Shown here: in pieces, positions 9,506 through 18,956 of the stretch
Position numbering within the stretch: position 1 is the stretch's first letter
How the letters are laid out: each line of letters begins with the position of its first letter
Assembly: GCA_021778635.1 (NCBI GenBank)
Contig: JAJYCD010000005.1
Span: forward strand, 1-64,000
Reading direction: 5' to 3'
Length of the DNA: 64,000 bases
Source of the DNA: Actinomycetes bacterium
GTDB lineage: Bacteria > Actinomycetota > Actinomycetes > Actinomycetales > Cellulomonadaceae
Position numbers and translations under genes: made by a program
The notes under the pieces: model-generated
Databases searched by the model: none
Seen by the model: only the letters and a program-made list of their open reading frames with translations
What the model was told of the DNA's origin: nothing

Positions 9506-10750
9506 ATGCCCATCTTCGAGCTCGACGCAGGACGCCCTGTCCTCGTCCAGCCGATGCAGCCGGCTGCCGGCGCGTTCGAGGCGGAGACCCAGGCGCTGGT
9601 CGTCGACCACCTGAGCGCCCTGCTCAACGAGCACGTGTTCCCGGTCGTGCGCAGCCACGGCGCGCCGGGCGAGCCGCAGGTGCTCGCCCTCGACGCGCAC
9701 GGCCAGCCCGTCGTCGCGGAGGTCGTGCGGGTGCTCGACGGTGAGAGCCTCGTGCGCGCGCTCCAGCACGCGGGCGCGACGTCGCGGCTCAGCACCGACG
9801 ACCTCGCGCGGGCGTACACGGGCGGTGCCCATGCGTTCGCCGACGACCTCGTCGCGTTCCGCGAGTCGTTGCCGATCGCCGTGCGGAACGCTCCGAGCCG
9901 GTCCGCCGGGGCCCGGGTCGTGGTGTTCTGCGCCGAGGTCGCCGAGAGCGTGCAGGACGCGGTCGAGTTCCTCCGGCAGTCCGGACGGCAGGTCGAGGTC
10001 CTCGTCGTCGGCGTGGTGCGCGGGCACGACGGTCGTCGACTGCTCGACGTGTCACCGCTCGGTGCGCCCGCGCTGCTGCGGCGTCCGACCGAGCCGGCGT
10101 CGCACTGGGTCGGTCCGGGCGACGCGTTCGCCGACGCGATCGCCTACGACCCGTCGCGGACGGGTGCGCGCGAGCGCCGGCTGCCGCGACCGCGGCCCGA
10201 CATCGTCTCGACCGGCCCGTACCTCGGTGACTACCAGGGTTCCGGGGTGCCGACCGGCCAGCACCTCGTCGTCACGGGTCAGAACCCGCTCGTGCCCGCG
10301 GTGCCCGGCCCGCGCGCACCGGAGAGCGTCGGGTCGCCCTTCGCGCCGGCAGGCACGCCGCGGCCACGGGGCGCGGAGGACGGCCCGGTCCGGGTGCCGA
10401 CGGCCGAGCGGCTCGGATCGGCGGGTGCGCATCGCGACCGGCCGGGCGAGGACCGTGGCGCCCTCCCGGACCGCGCCCCCCGCACGAGCTCCCCGGGTTC
10501 CCCGCTGAGCGCGATCGCGCGTGAGCTCGGGGGCGCGACCCTCGTCTGGGTCCGGGAGCGGCGCGGAGAGAGGTTCGAGGCGCAGCTCCGCTCCGATGGC
10601 ACGCTGCAGCTCGCCGACGGGAAGATCTACCTCGACCCGGACGCTGCGGCGCGGGCCGCGAGCGGCGTCGAGCGCGACGTCGACGGCTGGCGCACGTGGC
10701 GCGTCGGCGAGCGCGGCCCGACCCTCGCCGAGGCAGCCGCCGGGGTCTGA
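9506..10750 (+). CDS. Hypothetical protein: nuclease-fold-like N-terminus, Pro/Gly-rich linker, C-terminal RAMA-like domain
   Basis: C-term '[40 protein letters not shown]' fits the RAMA (restriction/adenine methylase-associated) pattern; ATG at 9506. Confidence 0.65.
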   Translation: MPIFELDAGRPVLVQPMQPAAGAFEAETQALVVDHLSALLNEHVFPVVRSHGAPGEPQVLALDAHGQPVVAEVVRVLDGESLVRALQHAGATSRLSTDDLARAYTGGAHAFADDLVAFRESLPIAVRNAPSRSAGARVVVFCAEVAESVQDAVEFLRQSGRQVEVLVVGVVRGHDGRRLLDVSPLGAPALLRRPTEPASHWVGPGDAFADAIAYDPSRTGARERRLPRPRPDIVSTGPYLGDYQGSGVPTGQHLVVTGQNPLVPAVPGPRAPESVGSPFAPAGTPRPRGAEDGPVRVPTAERLGSAGAHRDRPGEDRGALPDRAPRTSSPGSPLSAIARELGGATLVWVRERRGERFEAQLRSDGTLQLADGKIYLDPDAAARAASGVERDVDGWRTWRVGERGPTLAEAAAGV

Positions 10751-10754
10751 CCGC

Positions 10755-11795
10755 TCACTCCCAGCCGTAGGCGGTCGTCCACCTGGTGATCTCCATGAAG
10801 TACCGCTCGCGTGCCGACTCGCGCGAGAGCGAGAGGTCGTGCAGGCCTCCGGCGATCCGGACGACGGTCACGACCGGACCGAGCTGGACCGCCCGTCGCA
10901 CGATGAGCTCGACGTCGAGGACGATGTCGGCCTGCCGCATGTCCTCGTGCCACCGCGGGCTGATGATCGTGCGGGAGGACGCGAGGACGAGCACGGGCGA
11001 GCTGACGTGCAGACCGCGGGAGACCTGGGCGTGGCCGTCGAGGATCGCGCGCAGCCACCCGGCACGCACCGGGAACGACGGCGTCGGACGCCATCGCTGC
11101 TCGTACTCCCACTCGCCGCCCTCCGCGCTGCGCACCGTCCGGGCGTTGAACCCGGGATCGATGTTCGGCATCGGGGCCCGTGGCTGGTACCGCGCGAGCT
11201 GCCGGACCGCCGGTGCGCTGATGTGCCTCGCGACGGCCGAGCCCTGGAGCTCGAGCCACGGGCTGTTGAGGATCAGGCCCGAGGCCTCGCCCGGGTGGCG
11301 GTCCGCCCAGAGCGCGAGGACCAGGCCGCCCGTCGAGTGCCCCATGAGCGTCACGCGGGACCGGACACCGTGCTCGGCGCGGATCACGGCGAGCGCGGCG
11401 TCGAGCTCCTCGTCGTACGTGCGCAGGTCCTCCACGTAGCCCGGGGTCTGGTGCGGTCGCAGGCTCCTGCCGTACTTGCGCAGGTCGAGCGCGTAGAAGG
11501 CCACCCCGCGGCCGTGCCAGTAGGCGGCGGTCCGGGTCTGGAAGAAGTAGTCGGACCACCCGTGCAGGTACAGCACGACGAGCGTCGCGCGCTGGGGCTC
11601 GGGCACGGGTGGCGAGTACCGCACGAGCGTCGCGACCACGTCGCCCTCGTCGTCCGGGTCGAGCCTGAGCGTGAGTGCGTGGAAGTCCGGACCGAGCACG
11701 TCCTCGACCCACTCGCGGGTCGTCGGCGGACCCTGCGGCGCGCGAGGGGCGGCGGTCGCGGGACTGTCGGGTGCTGCGGGTCCGGCGGGTGTCAC
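10755..11795 (-). CDS. Alpha/beta hydrolase (serine aminopeptidase S33 type)
   Basis: 'VVLYLHGWSDYFFQ', nucleophile elbow 'MGHSTGGL'; GTG at 11795 overlaps upstream stop. Confidence 0.85.
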   Translation of the reverse strand: MTPAGPAAPDSPATAAPRAPQGPPTTREWVEDVLGPDFHALTLRLDPDDEGDVVATLVRYSPPVPEPQRATLVVLYLHGWSDYFFQTRTAAYWHGRGVAFYALDLRKYGRSLRPHQTPGYVEDLRTYDEELDAALAVIRAEHGVRSRVTLMGHSTGGLVLALWADRHPGEASGLILNSPWLELQGSAVARHISAPAVRQLARYQPRAPMPNIDPGFNARTVRSAEGGEWEYEQRWRPTPSFPVRAGWLRAILDGHAQVSRGLHVSSPVLVLASSRTIISPRWHEDMRQADIVLDVELIVRRAVQLGPVVTVVRIAGGLHDLSLSRESARERYFMEITRWTTAYGWE

Positions 11796-12751
11796 GGGCG
11801 CAGCACGATCTTGCCGAGGTGCGCGCCGGAGGCCAACCTGCCGATCCCGCGGGCGGCGTCGGCGAGCGGCAGCTCGCTGTCGATCACGGGACGCAGACCG
11901 GTACGCACCATCAGGGCGAGGACGCCCTCGAGGTCGTCCTTCGTGCCCATCGTCGCGCCCACGACGGAGAGCTCGAGGAAGAAGATCCGCTGGAGCTCCG
12001 CCGGGCTCGCGTCGCCGGAGGTGGCGCCGGCGACCACGATCGTGCCGCCGGGACGGAGCGAGCGGACCGAGTGCGACCAGGTCGCCGCGCCCACGGTCTC
12101 GATCACCGCGTCGACGCGTCGTGGGAGGCGGGCCCCCGGTTCGACCGCGAGGGTCGCACCGAGCGCGATCGCCCGGTCGCGCTTGGCCGCGTCCCGGCTC
12201 GTGGCGACGACCTCGATGCCCGTGGCGGCGGCCAGGGCGATGGCCGCCGACGCGACCCCTCCGCCGACCCCCTGGACGAGGACGCTGTCGCCCGGGGAGA
12301 CGTGGGCACTCGTGAAGAGCATCCGGTACGCCGTCAACCAGGCGGTCGGTACGCACGCGGCCTCGGCGAACGTCAGGTCCGACGGCTTGTCGACCAGGTT
12401 CCAGGTCGGCACCGCCACGTGCTCGGCGAGCGTGCCCGGGTAGCGCTCCGAGAGGATCGTGCGGCCCTCCGTCGGTCCGACCCCGTGGCCGTTCGCCCCG
12501 ATCACGGCGTGCACCACGACCTCGCGACCGTCGGCCGCGACCCCCGCGGCGTCGGTGCCCAGGATCATCGGGAGCTGCTCCGCACGCAGCCCCACGCCGC
12601 GCAGCGACCAGAGGTCGTGATGGTTCAGCGCCGCCGCGCGGACGTCGACGATCGACCAGCCGGCGGGTGGCTCGGGAGCCGGGAGGTCGCCGACCTCGAG
12701 CCCGTTCACCGGGTCGTGCGGGTCGAACCGAGCGGCGTACGCAGCGAGCAT
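11792..12751 (-). CDS. Zinc-binding dehydrogenase / quinone oxidoreductase-like MDR protein
   Basis: 'VRAAALNHHDLW', 'VLVQGVGGGVASAAIALAAATG' MDR signatures. Confidence 0.88.
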   Translation of the reverse strand: MLAAYAARFDPHDPVNGLEVGDLPAPEPPAGWSIVDVRAAALNHHDLWSLRGVGLRAEQLPMILGTDAAGVAADGREVVVHAVIGANGHGVGPTEGRTILSERYPGTLAEHVAVPTWNLVDKPSDLTFAEAACVPTAWLTAYRMLFTSAHVSPGDSVLVQGVGGGVASAAIALAAATGIEVVATSRDAAKRDRAIALGATLAVEPGARLPRRVDAVIETVGAATWSHSVRSLRPGGTIVVAGATSGDASPAELQRIFFLELSVVGATMGTKDDLEGVLALMVRTGLRPVIDSELPLADAARGIGRLASGAHLGKIVLRP

Positions 12752-12846
12752 GCGCCCAACCTATGCCGTCGGCCGGTCGGGCGGTGGGCGTCGCGTCGTC
12801 CGGTGCCACGCCTCGGGCGTGCGCCGGGCCGACCTGGTCGCCTCCG

Positions 12847-13548
12847 CTACAGCACCGGGAGGAGGCGTCCCAGGTCGGGGACGCCGTCGGACGTGTAGAC
12901 CGGGCGCAACGCCTGCGCGAGGACGTCGACGTCGTACGGGATGCGCCCGGCCGCGAGCCGGAGCCAGAGTCGAGGCTCGGCCACCTCGAGGTCCCACCCT
13001 CCCCGCGCCACGACGATGTCGAGCAGCGTCTGCGCGACGAGGTCCAGCGCGACCCGGTCCACCGGCTGGGCCACGACGTGGGGGAGCGAGCGCGCGAGGT
13101 CGTCCGCGTGCACGACGAGCTCGATCACCCGCGAGACGACCATCTCGGTCAACCGCACCGGACCGCGCCTGGCCTGCACGACCTGGTCGACGCCGAGCTC
13201 GTCGATGCGACGGAACGCCTGTGCGGCGCGCCGGTCGACCTCGCCCAGCGGGTCGTGCGCGATCTCGGTCGCGAGCTGTCGGGTGACCTCGCTGATCTGC
13301 GCCGCCCGGCCCGCGTAGGTGCCGAGGTACTCCGCGAGCGTCAGCGGGACGGTGCCCTCGGGCGCGGCCTCGACGACGGCGAGCGCCTCCATGGCCCGAC
13401 CGAGGTGCGCGATGAGCTCGGCGACGTTCCAGCCGCCGAGCACGGAGCCGCGGTCCCCGACCTCGGGGTCGAGGTCGTCGATCCAGCCGCGCAGCAGGTC
13501 CCACTGGCGGTGCAGGGCGTCGGTCGCGGTGCTCAGGTCCGTCGGCAT
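12847..13548 (-). CDS. Maleylpyruvate isomerase family / mycothiol-dependent DinB-like protein (TIGR03083 type)
   Basis: 'LHRQWDLLRGWIDDL', 'GGWNVAELIAHLGRAME', 'VVHADDLARSLP'. Confidence 0.75.
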   Translation of the reverse strand: MPTDLSTATDALHRQWDLLRGWIDDLDPEVGDRGSVLGGWNVAELIAHLGRAMEALAVVEAAPEGTVPLTLAEYLGTYAGRAAQISEVTRQLATEIAHDPLGEVDRRAAQAFRRIDELGVDQVVQARRGPVRLTEMVVSRVIELVVHADDLARSLPHVVAQPVDRVALDLVAQTLLDIVVARGGWDLEVAEPRLWLRLAAGRIPYDVDVLAQALRPVYTSDGVPDLGRLLPVL

Positions 13549-13585
13549 CGCGCCATCATCGCAAACGGGCTCCGCGCGGTCCCCA

Positions 13586-14953
13586 TCAGGAGCCGATCGA
13601 TCCCGAGCCGGTCCCGGTGCCCGTGCCGCGCGCGGTGTCCTGCGCCAGGAACTCGGCGACCAGCGGACCCACCTGGTCCTCCTCGATGAGGAAGCCGTCG
13701 TGCCCGAACTCGGAGTGCACCATGCGGACCGGCCCGGCCCCGTGGATGCCCTGCGCGATCCGCTCGGACTGCGCCGGGGGGAACAGCCGGTCCGAGTCGA
13801 CGGCGACGACGAGCGTGCGCGCCGTGATCGTCCCGAGGGCGGCCTCCACGCCGCCGCGGTCGCGACCGAGGTCGTGCGTGAGCATCGAGCGCGTGAGCAC
13901 GACGTAGGTGTTCGCGTCGAACCGCCGCGCGAGCTTGTCGCCGTGGTGGTCCAGGTACGACTGCACCGCGAAGCGGCCGCCGGTCATCGGGTCCTCGGCA
14001 CCCTGCGGGATCCGACCGAAACGCTCGTCCAGCTCACGGGCGCTGCGGTACGTCGCGTGGGCGATCTGACGCGCCAGGCCGAGTCCCAGGTGCGGACCGA
14101 GACCGTCGGGGGCGTCGTAGTAGTCCCCACCGTTGAAGTTCGGGTCGGCGGCGATCGCCGAGAGCTGGGTGTGGAACGACGCGATCTGGTCGCCCGAGAT
14201 CTGTGCGGCGGTCGCGATCGGGGCGATCGCACGGACCCGGTCCGGCGCCGAGACGGCCCACTCGAGCACCCGCAGCCCGCCCATCGAGGCCCCGATGACC
14301 AGCGCCCAGCTCGAGACGCCGAGGTGATCGGTCAGCGCGAGCTCGGCCGCGACCTGGTCACGGACCGTCACGTGCGGGAACCGGCTGCCCCACGGGTCGC
14401 CGTCGGGTGCGATCGAGGACGGACCGGTGGTGCCCTGACAGCCGCCGAGCACGTTCGGGGCGACGACGAACCACCGGTCGGTGTCGAGAGGGGCGCCCGG
14501 ACCGACGAGTGACGACCACCAGCCCGCGGTGGGCTGGCCGGGCCCGGCGTCACCGGTGACGTGCGCGTCGCCGGTGAGCGCGTGCAGGACGAGCACGGCG
14601 TTGTCGCCGGCCGCGTTGAGGGTGCCCCACGTCTCGTAGGCGACGCGGACCTGCGGCAGTCGCCCGCCGGCCTCGAGCTCGAGAGGTCCGAGGTCTGCGA
14701 AGCGTCGACCGGCCACGGGGTCTCCTTCGTGCCAGGCGGCGCTCGCGGGCGCGGGTGAGTGCAGGAGGCGCCGTGCCGACCGTCGACGAGGCGGCAGGTC
14801 GGAGGGGTTCCCGCTCTCCGTGGTCCGGTCGTACGGGTGCGATGCCATGGCGTCCCCCTGGGCAGCGGCAGGACCGCCCGGGCCGAGCGGGCCGGCCACC
14901 GGGGTGGACGGGTCGCTCGGCACGGGCCGGACTCCTGCGGGTCGCGGAAGCAT
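13586..14953 (-). CDS. metX: Homoserine O-acetyltransferase (start could instead be 14848)
   Basis: 'VRVAYETWGTLNAAGDNAVLVLHALTGDAHV', 'GGCQGTTGPSS', 'VIGASMGGLRVLEWA', 'HDGFLIE'. Confidence 0.93.
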   Translation of the reverse strand: MLPRPAGVRPVPSDPSTPVAGPLGPGGPAAAQGDAMASHPYDRTTESGNPSDLPPRRRSARRLLHSPAPASAAWHEGDPVAGRRFADLGPLELEAGGRLPQVRVAYETWGTLNAAGDNAVLVLHALTGDAHVTGDAGPGQPTAGWWSSLVGPGAPLDTDRWFVVAPNVLGGCQGTTGPSSIAPDGDPWGSRFPHVTVRDQVAAELALTDHLGVSSWALVIGASMGGLRVLEWAVSAPDRVRAIAPIATAAQISGDQIASFHTQLSAIAADPNFNGGDYYDAPDGLGPHLGLGLARQIAHATYRSARELDERFGRIPQGAEDPMTGGRFAVQSYLDHHGDKLARRFDANTYVVLTRSMLTHDLGRDRGGVEAALGTITARTLVVAVDSDRLFPPAQSERIAQGIHGAGPVRMVHSEFGHDGFLIEEDQVGPLVAEFLAQDTARGTGTGTGSGSIGS

Positions 14954-14959
14954 GCGGAT

Positions 14960-16276
14960 TCAGGCGCCCTTGGCGGCGCGGAAGCCCGCCTCGAGGTCGG
15001 CGAGGATGTCGGCGACGTTCTCGATGCCGACGCTGAGTCGTACGAGTCCGGGCGTGATCCCCGACTTGAGCTGGTCCTCGGGGGTGAGCTGCGAGTGGGT
15101 GGTCGAGGCGGGGTGGATCACGAGCGACCGGACGTCCCCGATGTTGGCGACGTTCGAGTGCAGCTCGAGCGCGGAGACGAAGGCCTGCCCGGCCTCGGCG
15201 CCGCCGACGACCTCGAACGCGACGATGGCCCCGGCGCCTCGGGGCGCGTACTTGAGCGCGTTCGCGTGCCACGGGCTGGACGCGAGCCCGGCGTAGTGCA
15301 CCGTGGTGACGTCGTCACGCGCCTCGAGCCACGCGGCGACCTTCTCGGCGTTCGCGACGTGGCGCTCGACGCGCAGCGACAACGTCTCGATGCCCTGGGC
15401 GATCAGGAACGCGTTGAACGGGGAGATCGCGGAGCCGAGGTCGCGCAGCAGCTGCACGCGCGCCTTGAGGATGTACGCGAGGTTCGCGCCGAGGATGCCG
15501 CCGACCCCGAGGTCGCGGGCGTACACCAGACCGTTGTAGCTCGGGTCCGGTGTGTTGTAGTTCGGGAAGCGTGCCGGGTCCTGCGCGAAGTCGAAGTTCC
15601 CGGAGTCGACGATCACGCCGCCGATGGCCGAGCCGTGACCGCCGAGGTACTTGGTCGCCGAGTGGACCACGACGTCGGCACCGAACTCGATCGGGCGGAT
15701 CAGGTACGGCGTGGCGACGGTGTTGTCGACGACGAGCGGGACGCCGACCTCGTGCGCGATGCCCGCGACCGTCTCGATGTCGAGGATGTCGGCCTGCGGG
15801 TTGGGGATCGTCTCGCCGAAGAAGAGCTTGGTGTTCGGCTGGACGGCGTCGCGCCAGGCCTGCGGGTCGTGCGGGTCGGTGACGAACGTCGTGGTGACGC
15901 CGAGCTTGGCGAGCGAGTACTGCAGCAGGTTGTACGTGCCCCCGTACAGGCTCGGGCTCGCGACGACGTGGTCGCCGGCCTCGGCGATGTTGAGGATCGC
16001 GAACGTCGTCGCGGCCTGGCCCGAGGCGAGGAGCAGTGCGCCGACGCCGCCCTCGAGGCTCGCGATCCGGTTCTCGACGACCTCCTGCGTCGGGTTGCCG
16101 ATGCGCGTGTAGATCGGGCCGAGGTCCTTGAGGGCGAACCTGTCGGCGGCGACGCCGGCGTCCGGGAAGACGAAGGACGTGGTCTGGTAGATCGGCAGGG
16201 CGCGCGCGCCGGTGGTCGGGTCCGGCGTCTGGCCGGCGTGGATCTGTCGGGTCTCGAAGGACCAGGCGTTGTTCAT
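14960..16276 (-). CDS. metY: O-acetylhomoserine aminocarboxypropyltransferase/cysteine synthase (PLP, Cys/Met metabolism)
   Basis: 'FETRQIHAGQTPDPTTGARALPIYQTTSFVF', PLP Lys 'VHSATKYLGGHGSAIGG'; ATG at 16276. Confidence 0.93.
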   Translation of the reverse strand: MNNAWSFETRQIHAGQTPDPTTGARALPIYQTTSFVFPDAGVAADRFALKDLGPIYTRIGNPTQEVVENRIASLEGGVGALLLASGQAATTFAILNIAEAGDHVVASPSLYGGTYNLLQYSLAKLGVTTTFVTDPHDPQAWRDAVQPNTKLFFGETIPNPQADILDIETVAGIAHEVGVPLVVDNTVATPYLIRPIEFGADVVVHSATKYLGGHGSAIGGVIVDSGNFDFAQDPARFPNYNTPDPSYNGLVYARDLGVGGILGANLAYILKARVQLLRDLGSAISPFNAFLIAQGIETLSLRVERHVANAEKVAAWLEARDDVTTVHYAGLASSPWHANALKYAPRGAGAIVAFEVVGGAEAGQAFVSALELHSNVANIGDVRSLVIHPASTTHSQLTPEDQLKSGITPGLVRLSVGIENVADILADLEAGFRAAKGA

Positions 16277-16817
16277 GGGGTGCCTCTCGGTTCTGGTCGC
16301 GGGGACGGTGGCCGACGTCGCGGTCCAGCCGCCCCTGCACGGGGTGGGTGGGTGGCGCACGTGGTCGTCGTGCCGGGACTGGTGGAACCTGGCGGGGCGG
16401 AGAGAGTGGTCGAACGAGGCCAGATCACCGGTACGAGGGCACAGCCGAAGGTGCGCGGTCAGCGACACATTCGGCGGGACATGAGGCGACAGTACGAGGT
16501 ATCGGGGCTTCGACGGAACAGGCGTCTCAAGATGTGGGATGAGTGTCCAGATGGCGGCGAGCGCCCCCGCGGGGATGACGTCTCGGGGCGCGGCTGACCA
16601 GCGTGCGTCCGAATGGTCCCGCATCGTCCCGAATTCACAACGGTGTGACTCGTGTGGCTGGTGTGACAGGTGTTCACTTCCGTGACTCGGGGGGCTAGCG
16701 TTCGACAGGCGCGGTGAGGTGTTCGTCCAGGTCACCTCGGCGCCGCCGCCCGACGTACGGCCGACCAGGCCGCTCCGAACGGTGTGCGCAGCGAGGGTCG
16801 ACATCGGTGAGGACTAC

Positions 16818-18185
16818 GTGACACGCGAGACACGGACGACCGGGCACGGCCGGTCGCGGGCCCTCCATGCCACTCTTGCCGTCGCCGTCGGGCTCGCCGT
16901 CGGACTGGCGCCCACGTCGACCGCCGTCGCCGACCCGAACAACCCGACCGCGCAGGACGTCCAGACCGCGCAGCAGGCCGTCACCGCCAAGGCCGCCGAG
17001 GTCGCGCAGATCGAGCTCCGGCTCGCCGAGGTCTCGGCCGTGAACGACACCGCGTGGCAGAAGGTCCAGATCGCCGGCGAGGCCTACACGCAGGCGCTCG
17101 TCAACCGGGACGCGGCGGCCAAGACCGCGGCCGACACGACGGCCCACCTCGCCGAGGCCAACGCCGCGATGGAGAAGGCCCGCAAGCTGCTCGTCGGCAT
17201 CGCCGTGCAGTCGGCACGCAACGGCGGGTCGATGGACATGGCTGAGGCGGTGCTCGTCTCGGGCGGATTCCAGGAGGTCGTCGCCCGGACCACGGCCCTG
17301 CAGCGTCTCGGAGCGAAGGCCGACGACGCAGCGCAGAGCTTCCAGGCGGCGAAGCTCGTGGCCGACACGCTCAAGCAGCGTGCCGACGTGGCGCTCGCGG
17401 CCCAGAGTGCGACCGCCGCCGCCGCTCAGCAGGCGCTCGCCGCGGCGCAGAAGTCGCAGACCGACGCCGAGGCCGCGGTTGCGACCGCGGCCACCGACCG
17501 CCAGAACCTCATCGCGCAGCTGGCCGTCGTGCAGCAGACCAGCGTCGCGATCGAGAAGGCGCGACAGGACCAGATCGACGCGGAGCGTGCCGCGCGCGCG
17601 GATGCCGCAGCCAAGGCCGCGCGCCTCGCCGCGCCGCCGGCGGCGCCCCCCGCCGGGACCCCGCCGGTGACGACGACTCCCGTCTCGACGCCACCCTCGA
17701 CCACTCCGCCGGTCTCGACTCCGCCGGTCTCCACTCCGCCGGTCTCGACGCCCCCGGTCTCGACCCCGACGTCGTCGGACCCGTACGGTCTCGGCACGGG
17801 AGTCAGCCGCGGCAGTGCGGCGGCCGGCCAGGCCGCGGTGGCGTGGGCGAAGAACCAGCTCGGCCTCCCGTACGGGTGGGGCGCGACCGGGCCGGGATCG
17901 TACGACTGCTCGGGACTCGTGATGCGCGCGTGGGAAGCCGCGGGTGTCTCGCTCAACCGGACGACGATGGACCAGTACCGCCAGGTCAAGAAGATCAGCT
18001 ACACCGATCTTCGGGTCGGTGACCTGGTGTTCTGGGGCTGGGACGCGACGAACCCCGACTCGGTGACGCACGTCGCGCTGTGGCTCGGCAACAACCAGAT
18101 CCTCGAGGCGCCGCGGACCGGGCTCGACGTCCGCATCACGACCATGCGGTGGTCGGGCACGATGCCGTACGCGGGCCGCCCCTGA
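16818..18185 (+). CDS. Secreted coiled-coil plus NlpC/P60 (C40) endopeptidase
   Basis: Signal peptide-like N-term; P60 motif 'YDCSGLVMRAWEAAGVSLNRTT', 'GDLVFWGWD', 'THVALWLG'; PVST-rich linker. Confidence 0.9.
   Translation: MTRETRTTGHGRSRALHATLAVAVGLAVGLAPTSTAVADPNNPTAQDVQTAQQAVTAKAAEVAQIELRLAEVSAVNDTAWQKVQIAGEAYTQALVNRDAAAKTAADTTAHLAEANAAMEKARKLLVGIAVQSARNGGSMDMAEAVLVSGGFQEVVARTTALQRLGAKADDAAQSFQAAKLVADTLKQRADVALAAQSATAAAAQQALAAAQKSQTDAEAAVATAATDRQNLIAQLAVVQQTSVAIEKARQDQIDAERAARADAAAKAARLAAPPAAPPAGTPPVTTTPVSTPPSTTPPVSTPPVSTPPVSTPPVSTPTSSDPYGLGTGVSRGSAAAGQAAVAWAKNQLGLPYGWGATGPGSYDCSGLVMRAWEAAGVSLNRTTMDQYRQVKKISYTDLRVGDLVFWGWDATNPDSVTHVALWLGNNQILEAPRTGLDVRITTMRWSGTMPYAGRP
17712..17771 (+). 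repeat. 15-bp in-frame repeats encoding VSTPP linker
   Basis: GTCTCGACTCCGCCG-like units at 17712, 17727, 17742, 17757. Confidence 0.85.
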
Positions 18186-18229
18186 CGCACGGGGACGTTC
18201 ACCGAGCGGTCCGATGCGCCCCGCGTCGG

Positions 18230-18290
18230 TCAGTTCCCGTCAGTGCCCGTCAGTGCCCGTCAGTGCCCGTCAGTGCCCCTCAGTGCCCGC
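18230..18290. repeat. 10-bp tandem repeat (cagtgcccgt)n, about 6 units, including ppa stop codon
   Basis: Direct reading of 18231-18290; ppa stop (tca on + strand) at 18280. Confidence 0.95.
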
Positions 18291-18777
18291 TGAAGCCCCC
18301 GTCGATCGCCCGCTGGCGCGAGCGCTCGATCTCGGCCTCCGCCTCGGCGCGCCCGGTCCAGTGCGCACCCTCGACGGACTTGCCCGGCTCGAGGTCCTTG
18401 TAGACCTCGAAGAAGTGCTGGATCTCCAGGCGGTGGAAGTCGGAGACGTCGTCGATGTCCTGCCGCCAGGCCGCGCGCTGGTCCCCGGTGGGGACGCACA
18501 GCACCTTGTCGTCGCCGCCCATCTCGTCGCGCATGCGGAACATCCCGAGCGCGCGGCACCGGATGAGGCACCCGGGGAACGTCGGCTCCTCCAGCAGCAC
18601 GAGGGCGTCGAGCGGGTCACCGTCCTCGCCGAGGGTCCCCTCGATGAAGCCGTAGTCGTCCGGGTAGCGCGTCGAGGTGAAGAGCATGCGATCCAGCCGG
18701 ATGCGCCCGGTGGCGTGATCCACCTCGTACTTGTTGCGCTGGCCCTTCGGGATCTCGATCGTGACGTCGAACTCCAC
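18280..18777 (-). CDS. ppa: Inorganic pyrophosphatase
   Basis: '[30 protein letters not shown]', '[24 protein letters not shown]'; GTG at 18777. Confidence 0.96.
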   Translation of the reverse strand: MEFDVTIEIPKGQRNKYEVDHATGRIRLDRMLFTSTRYPDDYGFIEGTLGEDGDPLDALVLLEEPTFPGCLIRCRALGMFRMRDEMGGDDKVLCVPTGDQRAAWRQDIDDVSDFHRLEIQHFFEVYKDLEPGKSVEGAHWTGRAEAEAEIERSRQRAIDGGFSGH

Positions 18778-18956
18778 TGTTCTCCTTCGCAGGCACGTCA
18801 GGCCTCGCCGGGTGGGCGCAGGCGCTCGCAGCACAGGATCGTCGCCGTGCCGCGATGCCGCAGGGCGACTCCTGGGAACTAGTGTGACGCACCGAGGCGC
18901 GTGCGCGCGCAGACGGTGACGCGGGGCCGCCCCCTGCACGAGCATGCGGGAGGTCG

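Noticed and set aside
10755-12809. 684-aa single ORF on the - strand
   Set aside because: Upstream part is out-of-frame sequence over the MDR dehydrogenase; real hydrolase starts at GTG 11795
16277-16700. SAM riboswitch upstream of metY
   Set aside because: Looked for SAM-I/SAM-IV core motifs in the - strand leader and did not find them; an Infernal scan would be decisive
18230-18290. CRISPR array
   Set aside because: Units are directly abutting with no spacers; simple tandem repeat. Same for 36128-36330, 49655-49765 and 59308-59358
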